From: Derxia gummosa DSM 723
GTDB lineage: Bacteria; Pseudomonadota; Gammaproteobacteria; Burkholderiales; Burkholderiaceae_E
Direction of reading: 5' to 3'
Assembly: GCF_000482785.1 (NCBI RefSeq)
Contig: NZ_AXWS01000013.1
Location: 415,708 to 479,707, forward strand
DNA: 64,000 nucleotides
Both the position numbers and the translations under genes were made by a program. The notes under the pieces are model-generated. The model was not told where the DNA came from and did no database searches. It worked only from the letters and a program-made list of their open reading frames with translations. Positions 34,624 through 43,250 of this stretch are shown in pieces; positions within the stretch are counted from its first letter, which is position 1, and each line of letters begins with the position of its first letter.

Positions 34624-35655
34624 GTGAACGACCTCAATCCCATCGGCCTGCGCGGCATCGAATTCACCGAGTTCACCGGCTCGACCGAGCAGCTCGACGC
34701 GCTGTTCTGGGCCTTCGGCTTCTCGAAGCTGCGCCGCCATCCGACGCGCGACATCACGGTCTACCGGCAGAACGACATCGCCTTCCTGCTCAACGCCGAG
34801 CGCCAGGGCTTCTCGGCCGGCTTCGCGAAGCTGCACGGTCCGTCGATCGCGTCGATGGGCTGGCGCGTCGAGAATGCCGCCGCCGCGCTCGCCGAGGCCG
34901 TCAGGCGCGGCGCGCGCGCCGCCGACCCGGCTGCCTGCGACCTGCCGTATCCGGCGATCTACGGCATCGGCGACAGCCTCATCTACTTCATCGAGCGTCA
35001 TGGCGCGAAGGGCTCGATCTGGGAGACGGACTTCGTGCCGCTCGACCAGCCGCAGGTGCAGGCCGACAAGGGCTTCATCGCGATCGACCATCTGACCAAC
35101 AACGTGCCGGCCGGCCAGATGGCGGCCTGGGCCGCCTTCTACAAGGACATCTTCGGCTTCACCGAGGTGCGCTACTTCGACATCCGCGGCGCCAAGACCG
35201 GCCTGACCAGCTATGCGCTGCGTTCGCCCGACGGCAGCTTCTGCATCCCGATCAACCAGCCCAAGGACGACCGCGACCAGATCGCCGAGTACCTGCGCGA
35301 GTACAACGGCCCGGGCGTCCAGCATCTCGCGTTCTCGACCCGCGACATCCTCGCCTCGCTGGACGCGCTCGAGGGCAGTCCGATCGAGATGCTCGACATC
35401 GACGACGACTACTACGACGAAGTCTACAAGCGCGTGCCCCAGGTGCGCGAGGACCGCGAGCGCATCCGTGCCCACAGCGTGCTCGTCGATGGCGACGAGG
35501 AAGGCTATCTGCTCCAGATCTTCACCAGGAACCTGATCGGTCCGATCTTCATCGAGATCATCCAGCGCGAGAACAACCTCAGCTTCGGCGAGGGCAACTT
35601 CGGCGCGCTGTTCCGATCGATCGAGAAGGACCAGGAACGCCGCGGCGTGATCTGA
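34624..35655 (+). CDS. hpd: 4-hydroxyphenylpyruvate dioxygenase
   Basis: A 343-residue two-domain VOC enzyme that converts 4-hydroxyphenylpyruvate to homogentisate in tyrosine breakdown. The Fe(II) ligands H156 (IDHLTNN), H234 (VQHLAFS) and E311 (FIEIIQRE) are intact. The C-terminal GEGNFGALFRSIEKDQERRG is the helix that gates the active site in this family. The start is GTG, fixed by its ribosome site. It is the first gene of an operon with a small VOC gene, fahA and maiA. No homogentisate dioxygenase gene is present, so that step must be encoded elsewhere or done by another enzyme. Confidence 0.93.
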   Translation: MNDLNPIGLRGIEFTEFTGSTEQLDALFWAFGFSKLRRHPTRDITVYRQNDIAFLLNAERQGFSAGFAKLHGPSIASMGWRVENAAAALAEAVRRGARAADPAACDLPYPAIYGIGDSLIYFIERHGAKGSIWETDFVPLDQPQVQADKGFIAIDHLTNNVPAGQMAAWAAFYKDIFGFTEVRYFDIRGAKTGLTSYALRSPDGSFCIPINQPKDDRDQIAEYLREYNGPGVQHLAFSTRDILASLDALEGSPIEMLDIDDDYYDEVYKRVPQVREDRERIRAHSVLVDGDEEGYLLQIFTRNLIGPIFIEIIQRENNLSFGEGNFGALFRSIEKDQERRGVI

Positions 35656-35716
35656 CGCCCCGGGCGGCGGCCATCGTGCCGCCGCGCCCATTGAAGATGC
35701 ATCGAGGAGACACCGA

Positions 35717-36271
35717 ATGAACCTGCTGCAAGGCATCCACCACGCCGCCTACCGCTGCACCGACGCGAAGCGGACCGTCGACTTCTACCGCGAGACCCTG
35801 GGCATGGACCTGATCCTCGCGATCTCCGAGGACCGCGTGCCGTCCACCAAGGCTCCGGATCCCTACATGCACATCTTTCTCGACGCGGGCGCGGGCAATG
35901 TGCTCGCGTTCTTCGAGCTGCCGAACTCGCCCGCGATGGGGCGCGATCCGAACACGCCCGACTGGGTCCAGCACATCGCGTTCAAGGTGAAGGATGTCGA
36001 CACCCTCGTCGCGACCAAGGCGCGTCTCGCCGCCCAGGGCATCGACGCGATCGGTCCGACCGATCACGGCATCTTCAAGTCGATCTACTTCCGCGACCCC
36101 GACGGCCACCGGCTCGAACTCGCGGCCGATGTCGCGCGGCCTGGCGTGCTCGACCGGCTGCATGCGGTCGCGCCGGAGATGATCGAGGAATGGAGCCGCA
36201 CGCGTCGCGCCGTCAAGCACGCGGCCTTCCTGCACGAGGAGGAGTTCGCTGGCACCGAGGATCAGGCATGA
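35717..36271 (+). CDS. Small VOC-family protein in the homogentisate operon
   Basis: A 184-residue glyoxalase-fold protein. Possible metal ligands are H8/H9 (LQGIHHAAYRC), E (FFELPNSPAMG), H (WVQHIAFKVKD) and E (HRLELAADVAR), the H-E-H-E pattern of metal-dependent VOC enzymes. The tail is about 45 residues longer than a minimal VOC module. It sits between hpd and fahA, exactly where a ring-cleavage enzyme would be expected, and its TGA overlaps the fahA ATG (ATGA). Function unknown: it could be an isomerase, a glyoxalase-like detoxifier or an extradiol dioxygenase. Confidence 0.78.
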   Translation: MNLLQGIHHAAYRCTDAKRTVDFYRETLGMDLILAISEDRVPSTKAPDPYMHIFLDAGAGNVLAFFELPNSPAMGRDPNTPDWVQHIAFKVKDVDTLVATKARLAAQGIDAIGPTDHGIFKSIYFRDPDGHRLELAADVARPGVLDRLHAVAPEMIEEWSRTRRAVKHAAFLHEEEFAGTEDQA

Positions 36272-37596
36272 GTGCCTGTCTCGACGCGACGCACGACCCG
36301 GCACTGCGCAGCTGGGTCGCGTCGGCCAACGATCCGGCGAGCGACTTCCCGATCCAGAACCTGCCGTTCGGGCGCTTGCGCCGCGCTGGCAGCGAGCAGC
36401 CCTGGCGCATCGGCGTGGCAATCGGCGATCAGGCGCTCGACCTCGCGCTCGCGCTGGCAGCCGGCGGCTGGAGCGAGGACGAGCAGGCGGTGCTGCGTCC
36501 GCTCGCGCGCGGCGACCTCAATGCGCTGATGGCGGCGGGCCCGCTGCCGCGCCGCCTGCTGCGCGGCGCCCTGTCGCGTGCGCTCGCCGAAGGCAGCCCG
36601 CAGGCCGGCGCGCTCGCGGGTGCGCTGCTGCCGCAGGCCGAGGCAGAGTTCACGCTGCCCTGCCACATCGGCGACTACACCGACTTCTACACCGGCATCC
36701 ACCACGCGACGACGGTCGGCAAGCTGTTCCGCCCCGACAACCCGCTGCTGCCGAACTACAAGTGGGTGCCGATCGGTTACCACGGCCGCTGCTCGTCGAT
36801 CGGCGTCAGTGGCCACGCCTTCCGCCGTCCGCTGGGTCAGGTGAAGACGCCCGAGGCCGAGGCGCCGGTGCTCGCGCCGTCGCGCCGCCTCGATTACGAG
36901 CTGGAACTCGGCGTATTCGTCGGCGCGCCGAATGCCCAGGGCGAGCCGGTGCCGCTGGCCGACGCCGAGGATCATCTGTTCGGCGTCGTGCTGCTCAACG
37001 ACTGGTCGGCGCGCGATGTGCAGGCCTGGGAATACCAGCCGCTCGGACCCTTCCTGTCGAAGAACTTCGCCACGACGATCTCGCCGTGGATCGTGACGAT
37101 GGACGCGCTCGCGCCGTTCCGCGTGCCCTTCGCGCGGCCCGAAGGCGAGCCGGCGCCGCTGCCCTATCTCGACGGCGAGAGCAACCGTGCCCGCGGCGCG
37201 CTCGACCTGCACTTCGAGGTGCTGATCGAGACGCCACGCATGCGTGAAGCAGGCGAGGCGCCCGCGCGGCTGTCGCGCAGCAACTTCCGCGACGCGTGGT
37301 GGACGATGGCGCAGATGCTCGCGCATCACACGGTGGGCGGCTGCAACCTCCAGCCCGGCGACCTGCTCGGCAGCGGCACGCAGAGCGGTCCGGCCCCCGG
37401 CGAGGGCGGCTCGCTGCTCGAACTGAGCCTCGGTGGCAAGCAGCCGCTCACGCTGCCCAATGGTGAGACGCGCAGCTTCCTGCTCGACGGCGACACCGTG
37501 CTCCTGCGCGGCCGCTGCGAGGCGGCGGGCGCGCGGGCGATCGGCTTCGGCGATTGCGCGGGCAGCGTGCTGCCGGCACGCGAGGTGGCGGCGTGA
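36268..37596 (+). CDS. fahA: Fumarylacetoacetase
   Basis: A 442-residue enzyme that splits fumarylacetoacetate into fumarate and acetoacetate, the last step of tyrosine breakdown. Family residues are present: DYTDFYTGIHHATTVG with the metal-binding Asp and the catalytic His, the acidic metal pair E211 and E213 (YELELGVFVG), and D245 in LLNDWSARD. The length is normal for the family. It overlaps the VOC gene by 4 bases and the maiA gene by 4 bases (GTGA), so the set is translationally coupled. The product acetoacetate also links to the HMG-CoA lyase block upstream. Confidence 0.92.
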   Translation: MSACLDATHDPALRSWVASANDPASDFPIQNLPFGRLRRAGSEQPWRIGVAIGDQALDLALALAAGGWSEDEQAVLRPLARGDLNALMAAGPLPRRLLRGALSRALAEGSPQAGALAGALLPQAEAEFTLPCHIGDYTDFYTGIHHATTVGKLFRPDNPLLPNYKWVPIGYHGRCSSIGVSGHAFRRPLGQVKTPEAEAPVLAPSRRLDYELELGVFVGAPNAQGEPVPLADAEDHLFGVVLLNDWSARDVQAWEYQPLGPFLSKNFATTISPWIVTMDALAPFRVPFARPEGEPAPLPYLDGESNRARGALDLHFEVLIETPRMREAGEAPARLSRSNFRDAWWTMAQMLAHHTVGGCNLQPGDLLGSGTQSGPAPGEGGSLLELSLGGKQPLTLPNGETRSFLLDGDTVLLRGRCEAAGARAIGFGDCAGSVLPAREVAA

Positions 37597-38324
37597 GCGC
37601 CACGCCCGTGCGCGACCTGCCGGGCGCTGGCGATCCGGTCGGCGCGTCCGGCCCGGCTCCCGGCCCCGCGTTGGCCGGGCGCGTGCGCCTGTACAGCGCC
37701 GCGCGCTCGTCGGCGGCCTTCCGGGTGCGCATCGGACTCAACCTGAAGGGCATTGCCTACGACTACGCGGGCGTCGATCTCGTCGCGGGCGAGCAGCGCG
37801 GCGAACGCTACCGCGACGTGAATCCGGCCGAACTGGTGCCGGTGCTCGATATCGACGGCCTGCGGCTCGTGCAATCGCTTGCAATCCTCGAGTATCTCGA
37901 CGAGACGCGGCCGATGCCGCCGTTGCTGCCCGCTTCGGCCGCCGGCCGGTCGCGCGTGCGGGCGGCGGCGCTCGCCATCGCCTGCGACCTCCATCCGCTC
38001 AACAACCTGCGCGTGCTCGGCTACCTGCGCGGCGAGCTGGGCATCGAGACGCCGCAGCGCAACGCCTGGTACCGCCACTGGTGCGAGCAGGGTCTGGCCC
38101 AGCTCGAAGCCCAGGTGCGGCTCGGCGGCGCGCAGGGCGCCTTCATCGAGGGCGATCATCCGACGCTCGCCGACATCTGCCTCGTGCCGCAGATCTTCAA
38201 CGCGCGGCGCTTCGAGGCACGGCTCGGCCATGTGCCGCTGCTGATGGCGATCTTCGAGCGCTGCATGGCGCTGCCGGCCTTTGCCGACGCGCAATGGGAT
38301 CGCCAGCCCGACTTCCGGGCCTGA
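37593..38324 (+). CDS. maiA: Maleylacetoacetate isomerase (zeta-class GST)
   Basis: A 243-residue zeta-class glutathione transferase. The active-site motif ARSSAAFRVRIGLNLKG (S39-S40) and the GSH-site stretch AELVPVLDIDGLRLVQSLAI are clear. The enzyme isomerises maleylacetoacetate to fumarylacetoacetate with glutathione. The GTG start overlapping the fahA stop gives about 30 extra residues before the usual N-terminus; GTG codons further in are possible alternatives. The last gene of the operon. A TGCAATCGCTTGCA palindrome falls inside the QSLA codons. Confidence 0.9.
   Translation: MSATPVRDLPGAGDPVGASGPAPGPALAGRVRLYSAARSSAAFRVRIGLNLKGIAYDYAGVDLVAGEQRGERYRDVNPAELVPVLDIDGLRLVQSLAILEYLDETRPMPPLLPASAAGRSRVRAAALAIACDLHPLNNLRVLGYLRGELGIETPQRNAWYRHWCEQGLAQLEAQVRLGGAQGAFIEGDHPTLADICLVPQIFNARRFEARLGHVPLLMAIFERCMALPAFADAQWDRQPDFRA
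37870..37883. repeat. Recurring palindrome TGCAATCGCTTGCA
   Basis: In maiA, in the QSLA codons; one mismatch. Confidence 0.55.
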
Positions 38325-38642
38325 ACAGACCTTCCGATGAACAAGAGGTGGGCGGGTGCTGGAATTCACGCGCCCGGGCGCGCCCGCCGAAAAGCTGCGC
38401 GAGAGCGTCGGTGGTGGCGACGAGGTCGCTGCGCGCGTCATCGGCCTGGCAGGTTCTCCTGCCGGAACGGTCGGTGCGGACGAGGCGCCGGCCGCATCCG
38501 CGCCGGCCGAGCCCGATCACGCAGCGGCAGCACAGGCACATTGCTGTGCTCATGGCCGGTCCGACTGTCGGCAGCGGCGCCACCCGCCTAGTGTGGGCAC
38601 CGAGGCGGCGCAGCCCGCGCCGCGCCACATTTCTCGCCAGCG
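38325..38642. other. 318-base gap before an SDR gene
   Basis: No recognisable gene. It holds a small hairpin GGCAGG-TTCT-CCTGCC (38448-38463) without a T-run. The promoter of the SDR gene presumably lies in the last 100 bases, where no clear -35/-10 pair was found. Confidence 0.4.
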
Positions 38643-39500
38643 ATGACTTCTTCCGCCGCCTGCGCGCCGGCCGTCCGGCCCGCGCTCGATCCCACCACCG
38701 ACCAGCTCGCCGCCACGGCCGCGCGCGCCCGCCATCAGCAACGCCTTGCCGGCAAGGTCGCCGTCGTCACCGGCATCGGCAGCGGCATCGGGCGCGGCAT
38801 CGCGCTGATGTTCGCGCGCCAGGGCGCGAGCGTCGTCGGCTGCGACCTCGACGCCGACGCACTCGCCGCGACCGTCGCCGCCGCGCGCGACGAAGGGCTC
38901 GCGCTCGACGGTCTCGCGCCGCTCGACCTCACGGTCGAGGGCGCGGCCGAGCGGCTCATCGCCGCCGCCGTCGCGGGCCATGGCGGCATCGACATCCTCG
39001 TCAACGCGGCCGCGTTCTGCGTGTTCGCACCGGTGGACCGCATGTCGCTCGACGACTGGCACCGGTCCCTGCGCGGCGAGCTCGACCTCGTCTTCCTCGC
39101 CTGCCGCGCGGCCTGGCCCCACCTCGTCGCGCGTGGCGGCGGCGCGATCCTCAACTTCGCCTCGGTCAATGCCTACATGGCGCTCGACGGCTCGGCCGCG
39201 ATCGCGCATTGCGCGGGCAAGGGCGGCGTGCTCGCGATGACGCGCCAGCTGGCGATGGAAGGCGGGCCGCATGGCATCCGAGCCAACACGATCTCGCCGG
39301 GCTTCGTCGTCACGGGGGCGACGCGGCGTCATCTGGACGAGGTGCCGACGCTCGTGGACGAAGTGCTGCGCAAGAAGATGATCAAGCGCGTCGGCCAGGC
39401 CGAGGACATCGCCTGGGCGGCGACCTTCCTGTGCTCGGACGAGGCATCGTGGGTGACGGCGGCGGACTTCGGGGTGGATGGCGGTGCGCGCGCATGGTGA
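38643..39500 (+). CDS. SDR-family protein lacking the catalytic Tyr
   Basis: A 285-residue short-chain dehydrogenase-like protein. The cofactor motif TGIGSGIG (43-50) and ISPGF are present, and the catalytic Ser is S174 (NFASVNAYM). In the usual YxxxK the Tyr is replaced by H189 (AHCAGK), K193 being kept, and NNAG reads NAAA. It also has a 35-residue N-terminal extension. It could be catalytically altered or serve binding or regulation. It stands alone, convergent with the HxlR gene of operon B. Confidence 0.82.
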   Translation: MTSSAACAPAVRPALDPTTDQLAATAARARHQQRLAGKVAVVTGIGSGIGRGIALMFARQGASVVGCDLDADALAATVAAARDEGLALDGLAPLDLTVEGAAERLIAAAVAGHGGIDILVNAAAFCVFAPVDRMSLDDWHRSLRGELDLVFLACRAAWPHLVARGGGAILNFASVNAYMALDGSAAIAHCAGKGGVLAMTRQLAMEGGPHGIRANTISPGFVVTGATRRHLDEVPTLVDEVLRKKMIKRVGQAEDIAWAATFLCSDEASWVTAADFGVDGGARAW

Positions 39501-39585
39501 GGCGCGCCAGTGCGATCGGCCGCCGCACGGCGGGCGGGCCCGATCAGACGCGCTGTCCTGGATGGCGTCGGCAGCCGATCGCGGC

Positions 39586-40131
39586 TCAGCCTTGGCGTTC
39601 GTCGAAGGCCGCACGCGCGGCACGGATCGCCGGCGTCGCCTGCTCGGTCCAGCGCAGCAGCGCGAGGTAATGCGCATGCGCCTCGGCGCCGAGCGCGGTG
39701 AGCGCGTATTCGACGCGCGGCGGCGTGTCGACGGTGACCTCGCGCGCCACCAGCCCGTCGCGTTCGAGCAGCCTCAGCTTGAGCGTGAGCATGCGTTGCG
39801 AGATCTGGCCCTCGCTCGACACCGCGCCGATGAGCCGGCGCAGCTCGCCATGCCTGAGCATGCCGCCCGCCAGCAGGTTCATGACGAGCGAACTCCAGCG
39901 GTCACCGAGCAGCGCCGGCACGGTACGGACCGGATCGTCGCGCTCGCGGCCGTGCGCGGCCATCGCGTCAAGCAGGGCGCGCAGATTGCCGCCGTGGCGT
40001 CGCCGCGCCGCCGGGCCATGGCCGGGGCCGAGTGCCGCCAGCGCGCGGTCGGCCGCGTCAAGCGGGGCCGACCGCACGCCGCCTGCCGCCGCGCCGGGTG
40101 CTCCGGCCATGCCGGCCACGCCGGCCGGCAC
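39586..40131 (-). CDS. HxlR-type winged-helix regulator
   Basis: About 181 residues. The DNA-binding core LLGDRWSSLVMNLLAGGMLR, the wing EGQISQRMLTLKLRLLERDG and PPRVEYALTALG are typical of HxlR/MarR-like regulators. The N-terminal 60 residues are Ala-rich and unusual. The start is uncertain: GTG codons at 40155, 40137 and 40131 and an ATG at 40110 are all in frame; 40131 is used because GAGG lies five bases upstream. It is the last gene of the roughly 21 kb operon B, so it is probably co-transcribed and may act in feedback on pathway products. Confidence 0.78.
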   Translation of the reverse strand: MPAGVAGMAGAPGAAAGGVRSAPLDAADRALAALGPGHGPAARRRHGGNLRALLDAMAAHGRERDDPVRTVPALLGDRWSSLVMNLLAGGMLRHGELRRLIGAVSSEGQISQRMLTLKLRLLERDGLVAREVTVDTPPRVEYALTALGAEAHAHYLALLRWTEQATPAIRAARAAFDERQG

Positions 40132-40138
40132 CGCCACC

Positions 40139-40888
40139 TCAGAAACCGAAGCCACCGCCGTCCACGTTGAACACCTGCCCGGTGATGAAACCCGACTCCT
40201 CGCCCGCGAGGAAGGCCAGGATGCCGACGAGGTCGCCCGGCACCTCGGTGCGCGGCACGAACTGGCGCGCGCGCACCGCCTCGAAGGCCGGCTCGGGCAG
40301 GCTCGCGGCGCTGCCGGCGTGCTTCGTCAGTCCCGGCGAGATCGCGTTCACGGTGATGCCTTGCGGCCCCAGCTCGGCGGCGAGCGCGCGCGTCAGGCCG
40401 ATCACGGCCATCTTGCTCGACACGTAGGCCAGCATGCGCGGCGGCGGCCCCCACACCGTGCTCGACGCGAGGTTGACGATGCGGCCCCAGCCGCGCCCGG
40501 CCATGCCCGGCGCGAAGGCCTGGGCCAGCAGCATCGGGGCCTCGACGTTGACGGTCTGGATCTCGCGCCAGAGCTTCGGCGTGAGTTCGGCGAGGCCGGC
40601 GAATTCCATGTAGGCCGCGTTGTTCAGCAGCAGGTCGACGCGGCCGGCCTGGGCGAGCACCCGAGCTGCAAAGGCTTGCACGTCGTCAGCGTCGGCGAGG
40701 TCGCAGTCGAGCGCGCTCGCGCTGCCGCCGTCGTCGCGGATGCGTGCCGCGAGCGGCTCGCAGGAGGCGCGATCGGTCAGCACGAGGCGGTAGCCGGCGG
40801 CGGCAAGCCGCAGCGCGAAGGCCTGGCCGAGTCCGCCGGCCGCGCCGGTGACGACCGCGACGCGGTCGTGGTGGTTTGCCTGGGTCAT
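40139..40888 (-). CDS. SDR-family oxidoreductase (complete catalytic site)
   Basis: A 249-residue classical SDR: cofactor motif TGAAGGLG (14-21), NNAAY, S142/S143 (NLASSTV), Y155-SSK159 and ISPG. It likely oxidises or reduces a hydroxyl or keto group of a pathway intermediate with NAD(P). It lies 17 bases after the flavin hydroxylase gene within operon B. A TGCAAAGGCTTGCA palindrome lies in the QAFA codons. Confidence 0.88.
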   Translation of the reverse strand: MTQANHHDRVAVVTGAAGGLGQAFALRLAAAGYRLVLTDRASCEPLAARIRDDGGSASALDCDLADADDVQAFAARVLAQAGRVDLLLNNAAYMEFAGLAELTPKLWREIQTVNVEAPMLLAQAFAPGMAGRGWGRIVNLASSTVWGPPPRMLAYVSSKMAVIGLTRALAAELGPQGITVNAISPGLTKHAGSAASLPEPAFEAVRARQFVPRTEVPGDLVGILAFLAGEESGFITGQVFNVDGGGFGF

Positions 40889-40905
40889 GTCGGATTCCTT
40901 GATGG

Positions 40906-42039
40906 TCAGAGCGGCGCGCGCAGCGCCTCCTGGGCGTGCAGCATCACGCGCGTGTGTTCGTCCAGCGAGCCGCCTTCCTGCTCGATCTGGCCCATGCGGC
41001 CCGAGGCCGTCACCACCAGCCGCGCGCGGTCGTAATGCCGGCCGGCGTAGGCGAGCAGCGCGCCTTCGAGGGAGTGGCGCCGGCCCAGTTCCTCGGCCAG
41101 CACGAGCGCGCCCTCGATCGCGATGCCCGCGCCCGAGGCCAGATGCGGCGTGGTGGCATGCACCGTGTCGCCCAGCAGCACGATGCGGCCCTTGTGCCAC
41201 GGCCCCGCGATCATGTGGCCGGCGAGCGGGCGGTAGAGCACGCGCGGGTGGGGCAGCGTGCCGGCGCGGATCCGCTCGCGCAGCTCGCCCAGCTCGCCGC
41301 CGAATTCGTCGAGCAGGCCCGCGAGCTGGGCCGGCCAGTCGGTCGGGTCGATGAAGTCCATGCCCGCGCGCTTGTCGAGCACGAACAGGTAGCACTCGGT
41401 CGCGCTGATCGGGTTCATGCCGGCCTTGGTCGTGCGGCCCATGCAGATCACCGAGTTCTCGTGCAGCCTCGGCACCACCGCGCGCCACGAGCCCTGGCCG
41501 CTGAACTTCGGGCCGGCAAAGTCGGGCTTCACATGGGCGCGCACCTTCGAGTTCACGCCGTCCGCGCCGATCACGAGGTCGTAGCGGCCGCGGCTGCCGT
41601 CGGTGAAGCTCACGTCCACGCCGTCGGCATCCTGCTCCATCGACGTGAAGGTCATGCCGAGCCTCACGGTCGCGCCGGCGCGCAGCGTGGCCTGGCCGAG
41701 GATGTCCGCCAGCACCGGGCGCAGGATGCCGCCCGCCGGGGGCAGGTCGTCGGCGCCGACCGCCGGAATCACGGGCACCGTGCGCGCCACGCGGCCATCG
41801 GCGTCGCAGATGTCGATCTCGCGCCAGTGGCCGCCGAGGCGCAGCACCTCGTCCACCACGCCCACCTCGCGCAGCGCGCGCAGCGACGGTCCGCTGATCG
41901 TGATGCCCGCGCCATCGGGCGCCCAGTGCGGGTTCTGCTCCACCAGATCCACCGCGATGCCCTGCTTGGCGCATTGGATCGCCACGCACATGCCGCCGAC
42001 GCCACCGCCGACGACGAGAACCTTGCTGACCAGTCCCAT
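40906..42039 (-). CDS. FAD-dependent aromatic monooxygenase (group A), operon B copy
   Basis: A 377-residue class A flavin hydroxylase, a paralogue of equal length to that at 1572-2705. The FAD motif GGGVGG (11-16), DG motif VIGADGVNSKVRAH and GD motif GDTVHATTPHLASG are intact. It uses NAD(P)H and O2 to add a hydroxyl to an aromatic ring in the cytoplasm. The start ATG at 42039 has GGAGACC in front. The ring-cleavage dioxygenase and hydrolase genes follow in the operon in both copies, which indicates that the order of chemistry is shared. The substrate probably differs, as the accompanying genes differ. Confidence 0.88.
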   Translation of the reverse strand: MGLVSKVLVVGGGVGGMCVAIQCAKQGIAVDLVEQNPHWAPDGAGITISGPSLRALREVGVVDEVLRLGGHWREIDICDADGRVARTVPVIPAVGADDLPPAGGILRPVLADILGQATLRAGATVRLGMTFTSMEQDADGVDVSFTDGSRGRYDLVIGADGVNSKVRAHVKPDFAGPKFSGQGSWRAVVPRLHENSVICMGRTTKAGMNPISATECYLFVLDKRAGMDFIDPTDWPAQLAGLLDEFGGELGELRERIRAGTLPHPRVLYRPLAGHMIAGPWHKGRIVLLGDTVHATTPHLASGAGIAIEGALVLAEELGRRHSLEGALLAYAGRHYDRARLVVTASGRMGQIEQEGGSLDEHTRVMLHAQEALRAPL

Positions 42040-42083
42040 GACGGTCTCCTCAAAGGGGAATTCCGGGTGAGAAGCCGCGCGCT

Positions 42084-43247
42084 TCAGGCGACGCGGCCGC
42101 CGAGCTGCTCGGCCAGCCAGTCGGCGATGAGGTTGCCGGCGTTGTTCGGGTTGTCGAGCGAGCTGTGCTCGACGCCGCCGGTCTGCTCGTCGAAGACGAT
42201 GAGGTCGCGCTTCGGGCAGTTGACGAGCTGCTCGAACGTGCGATGCGCGTAGCGCAGCGGAATCTGGCGGTCGTTCTCGCCGTGGGTGACGAGGAAGGGC
42301 ACGCGGACGCGGTCGAGCACGCCGTCGAGATGCATGCGTTCGGCCTTGGCGAGGAAGTCGTCCATCGTCTCGGCGCCGAACACCCACATCACGTGCTTCC
42401 AGTAGTGCGGTACGGGGTTCTCGCCCTCGCGGCGCAGGCGCGCCTGCTGCACCTCGCGCCAGTCGTGGTTCGCGCCCCAGACGGCGCCGCAGGCGAAGCG
42501 CGGCTCGAAGGCGACCGCGCGCGGGCAGTAGTAGCCGCCGAGCGACACGCCGAGCGCGCCGATGCGCGCCGGGTCCACCTCCGCATGCGCTTGCAGCCAG
42601 TCGACCACCGGGCCGGCCCAGACCTCGGTCTCGGGCACGGCGGGCATGCCGTGCAGGCGCAGCGCCTCGCCGGTGCCGGGCTGGTCGATGAACAGCGCCG
42701 ACAGGCCGCGCCGCGCGAACATCGTGCCCATCACGCTCTTCTGGAGCATCTCCTTGGTGGAGTCGAGGCCGTTCATGATCACGACGATCGGGGCGCGCGT
42801 GCCGGGCGCGAGACCCTCGGCCTTCACATACAGGCCGGCGAGGTGGGCATCGCCATACGGAATCTCGACGCGCACGCAGTTCTCGCGCGTGAGCTGGCGG
42901 CTGCGCTCGAACAGGTCGAGCGAGCGGCGGTACATCGCCAGTCGATGCTCGAAACCGTGGGCCTGCATGCGCTCGGCGATGCCGTGGTAGAGCGCGGCGC
43001 GGCCGAGCTTCTCGCCCGCCGACAGCTTGTGGCCGCGCGCGAGGTCGGCCTCGGCGAGGGCGACGAGGCGGTCGCCGCCGCCCTTCCACGCCTCGTAGAA
43101 CGCGACGGTGCCGGGATCGTCGCCGGCCGTCGCGGCCTCGCGGATCGGGCCGCACATCGCGTCGATCTCGCCGATGTTCCCGCCATGGGTCAGCGCGATC
43201 ATCGTCGAGAGGCTCCAGACGTAGTTGGTCGGGAAGTACTGGAACAT
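42084..43247 (-). CDS. Alpha/beta-hydrolase, 2,6-dihydroxypseudooxynicotine-hydrolase/FrsA type, operon B copy
   Basis: A 387-residue hydrolase. S235 (GVSLGGYY), D326 (THGENDRQIP) and H361 (VEHSSLD) coincide exactly with the residues in the operon A copy at 4526-5701. The start MFQYFPTNYVWSLS is conserved too. It probably hydrolyses the C-C bond of the ring-cleavage product. It lies 44 bases upstream of the hydroxylase gene and 3 bases downstream of the Rieske gene. The two copies differ mostly in the cap region (about 40-130), where substrate selectivity is likely set. Confidence 0.84.
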   Translation of the reverse strand: MFQYFPTNYVWSLSTMIALTHGGNIGEIDAMCGPIREAATAGDDPGTVAFYEAWKGGGDRLVALAEADLARGHKLSAGEKLGRAALYHGIAERMQAHGFEHRLAMYRRSLDLFERSRQLTRENCVRVEIPYGDAHLAGLYVKAEGLAPGTRAPIVVIMNGLDSTKEMLQKSVMGTMFARRGLSALFIDQPGTGEALRLHGMPAVPETEVWAGPVVDWLQAHAEVDPARIGALGVSLGGYYCPRAVAFEPRFACGAVWGANHDWREVQQARLRREGENPVPHYWKHVMWVFGAETMDDFLAKAERMHLDGVLDRVRVPFLVTHGENDRQIPLRYAHRTFEQLVNCPKRDLIVFDEQTGGVEHSSLDNPNNAGNLIADWLAEQLGGRVA

Positions 43248-43250
43248 GGG

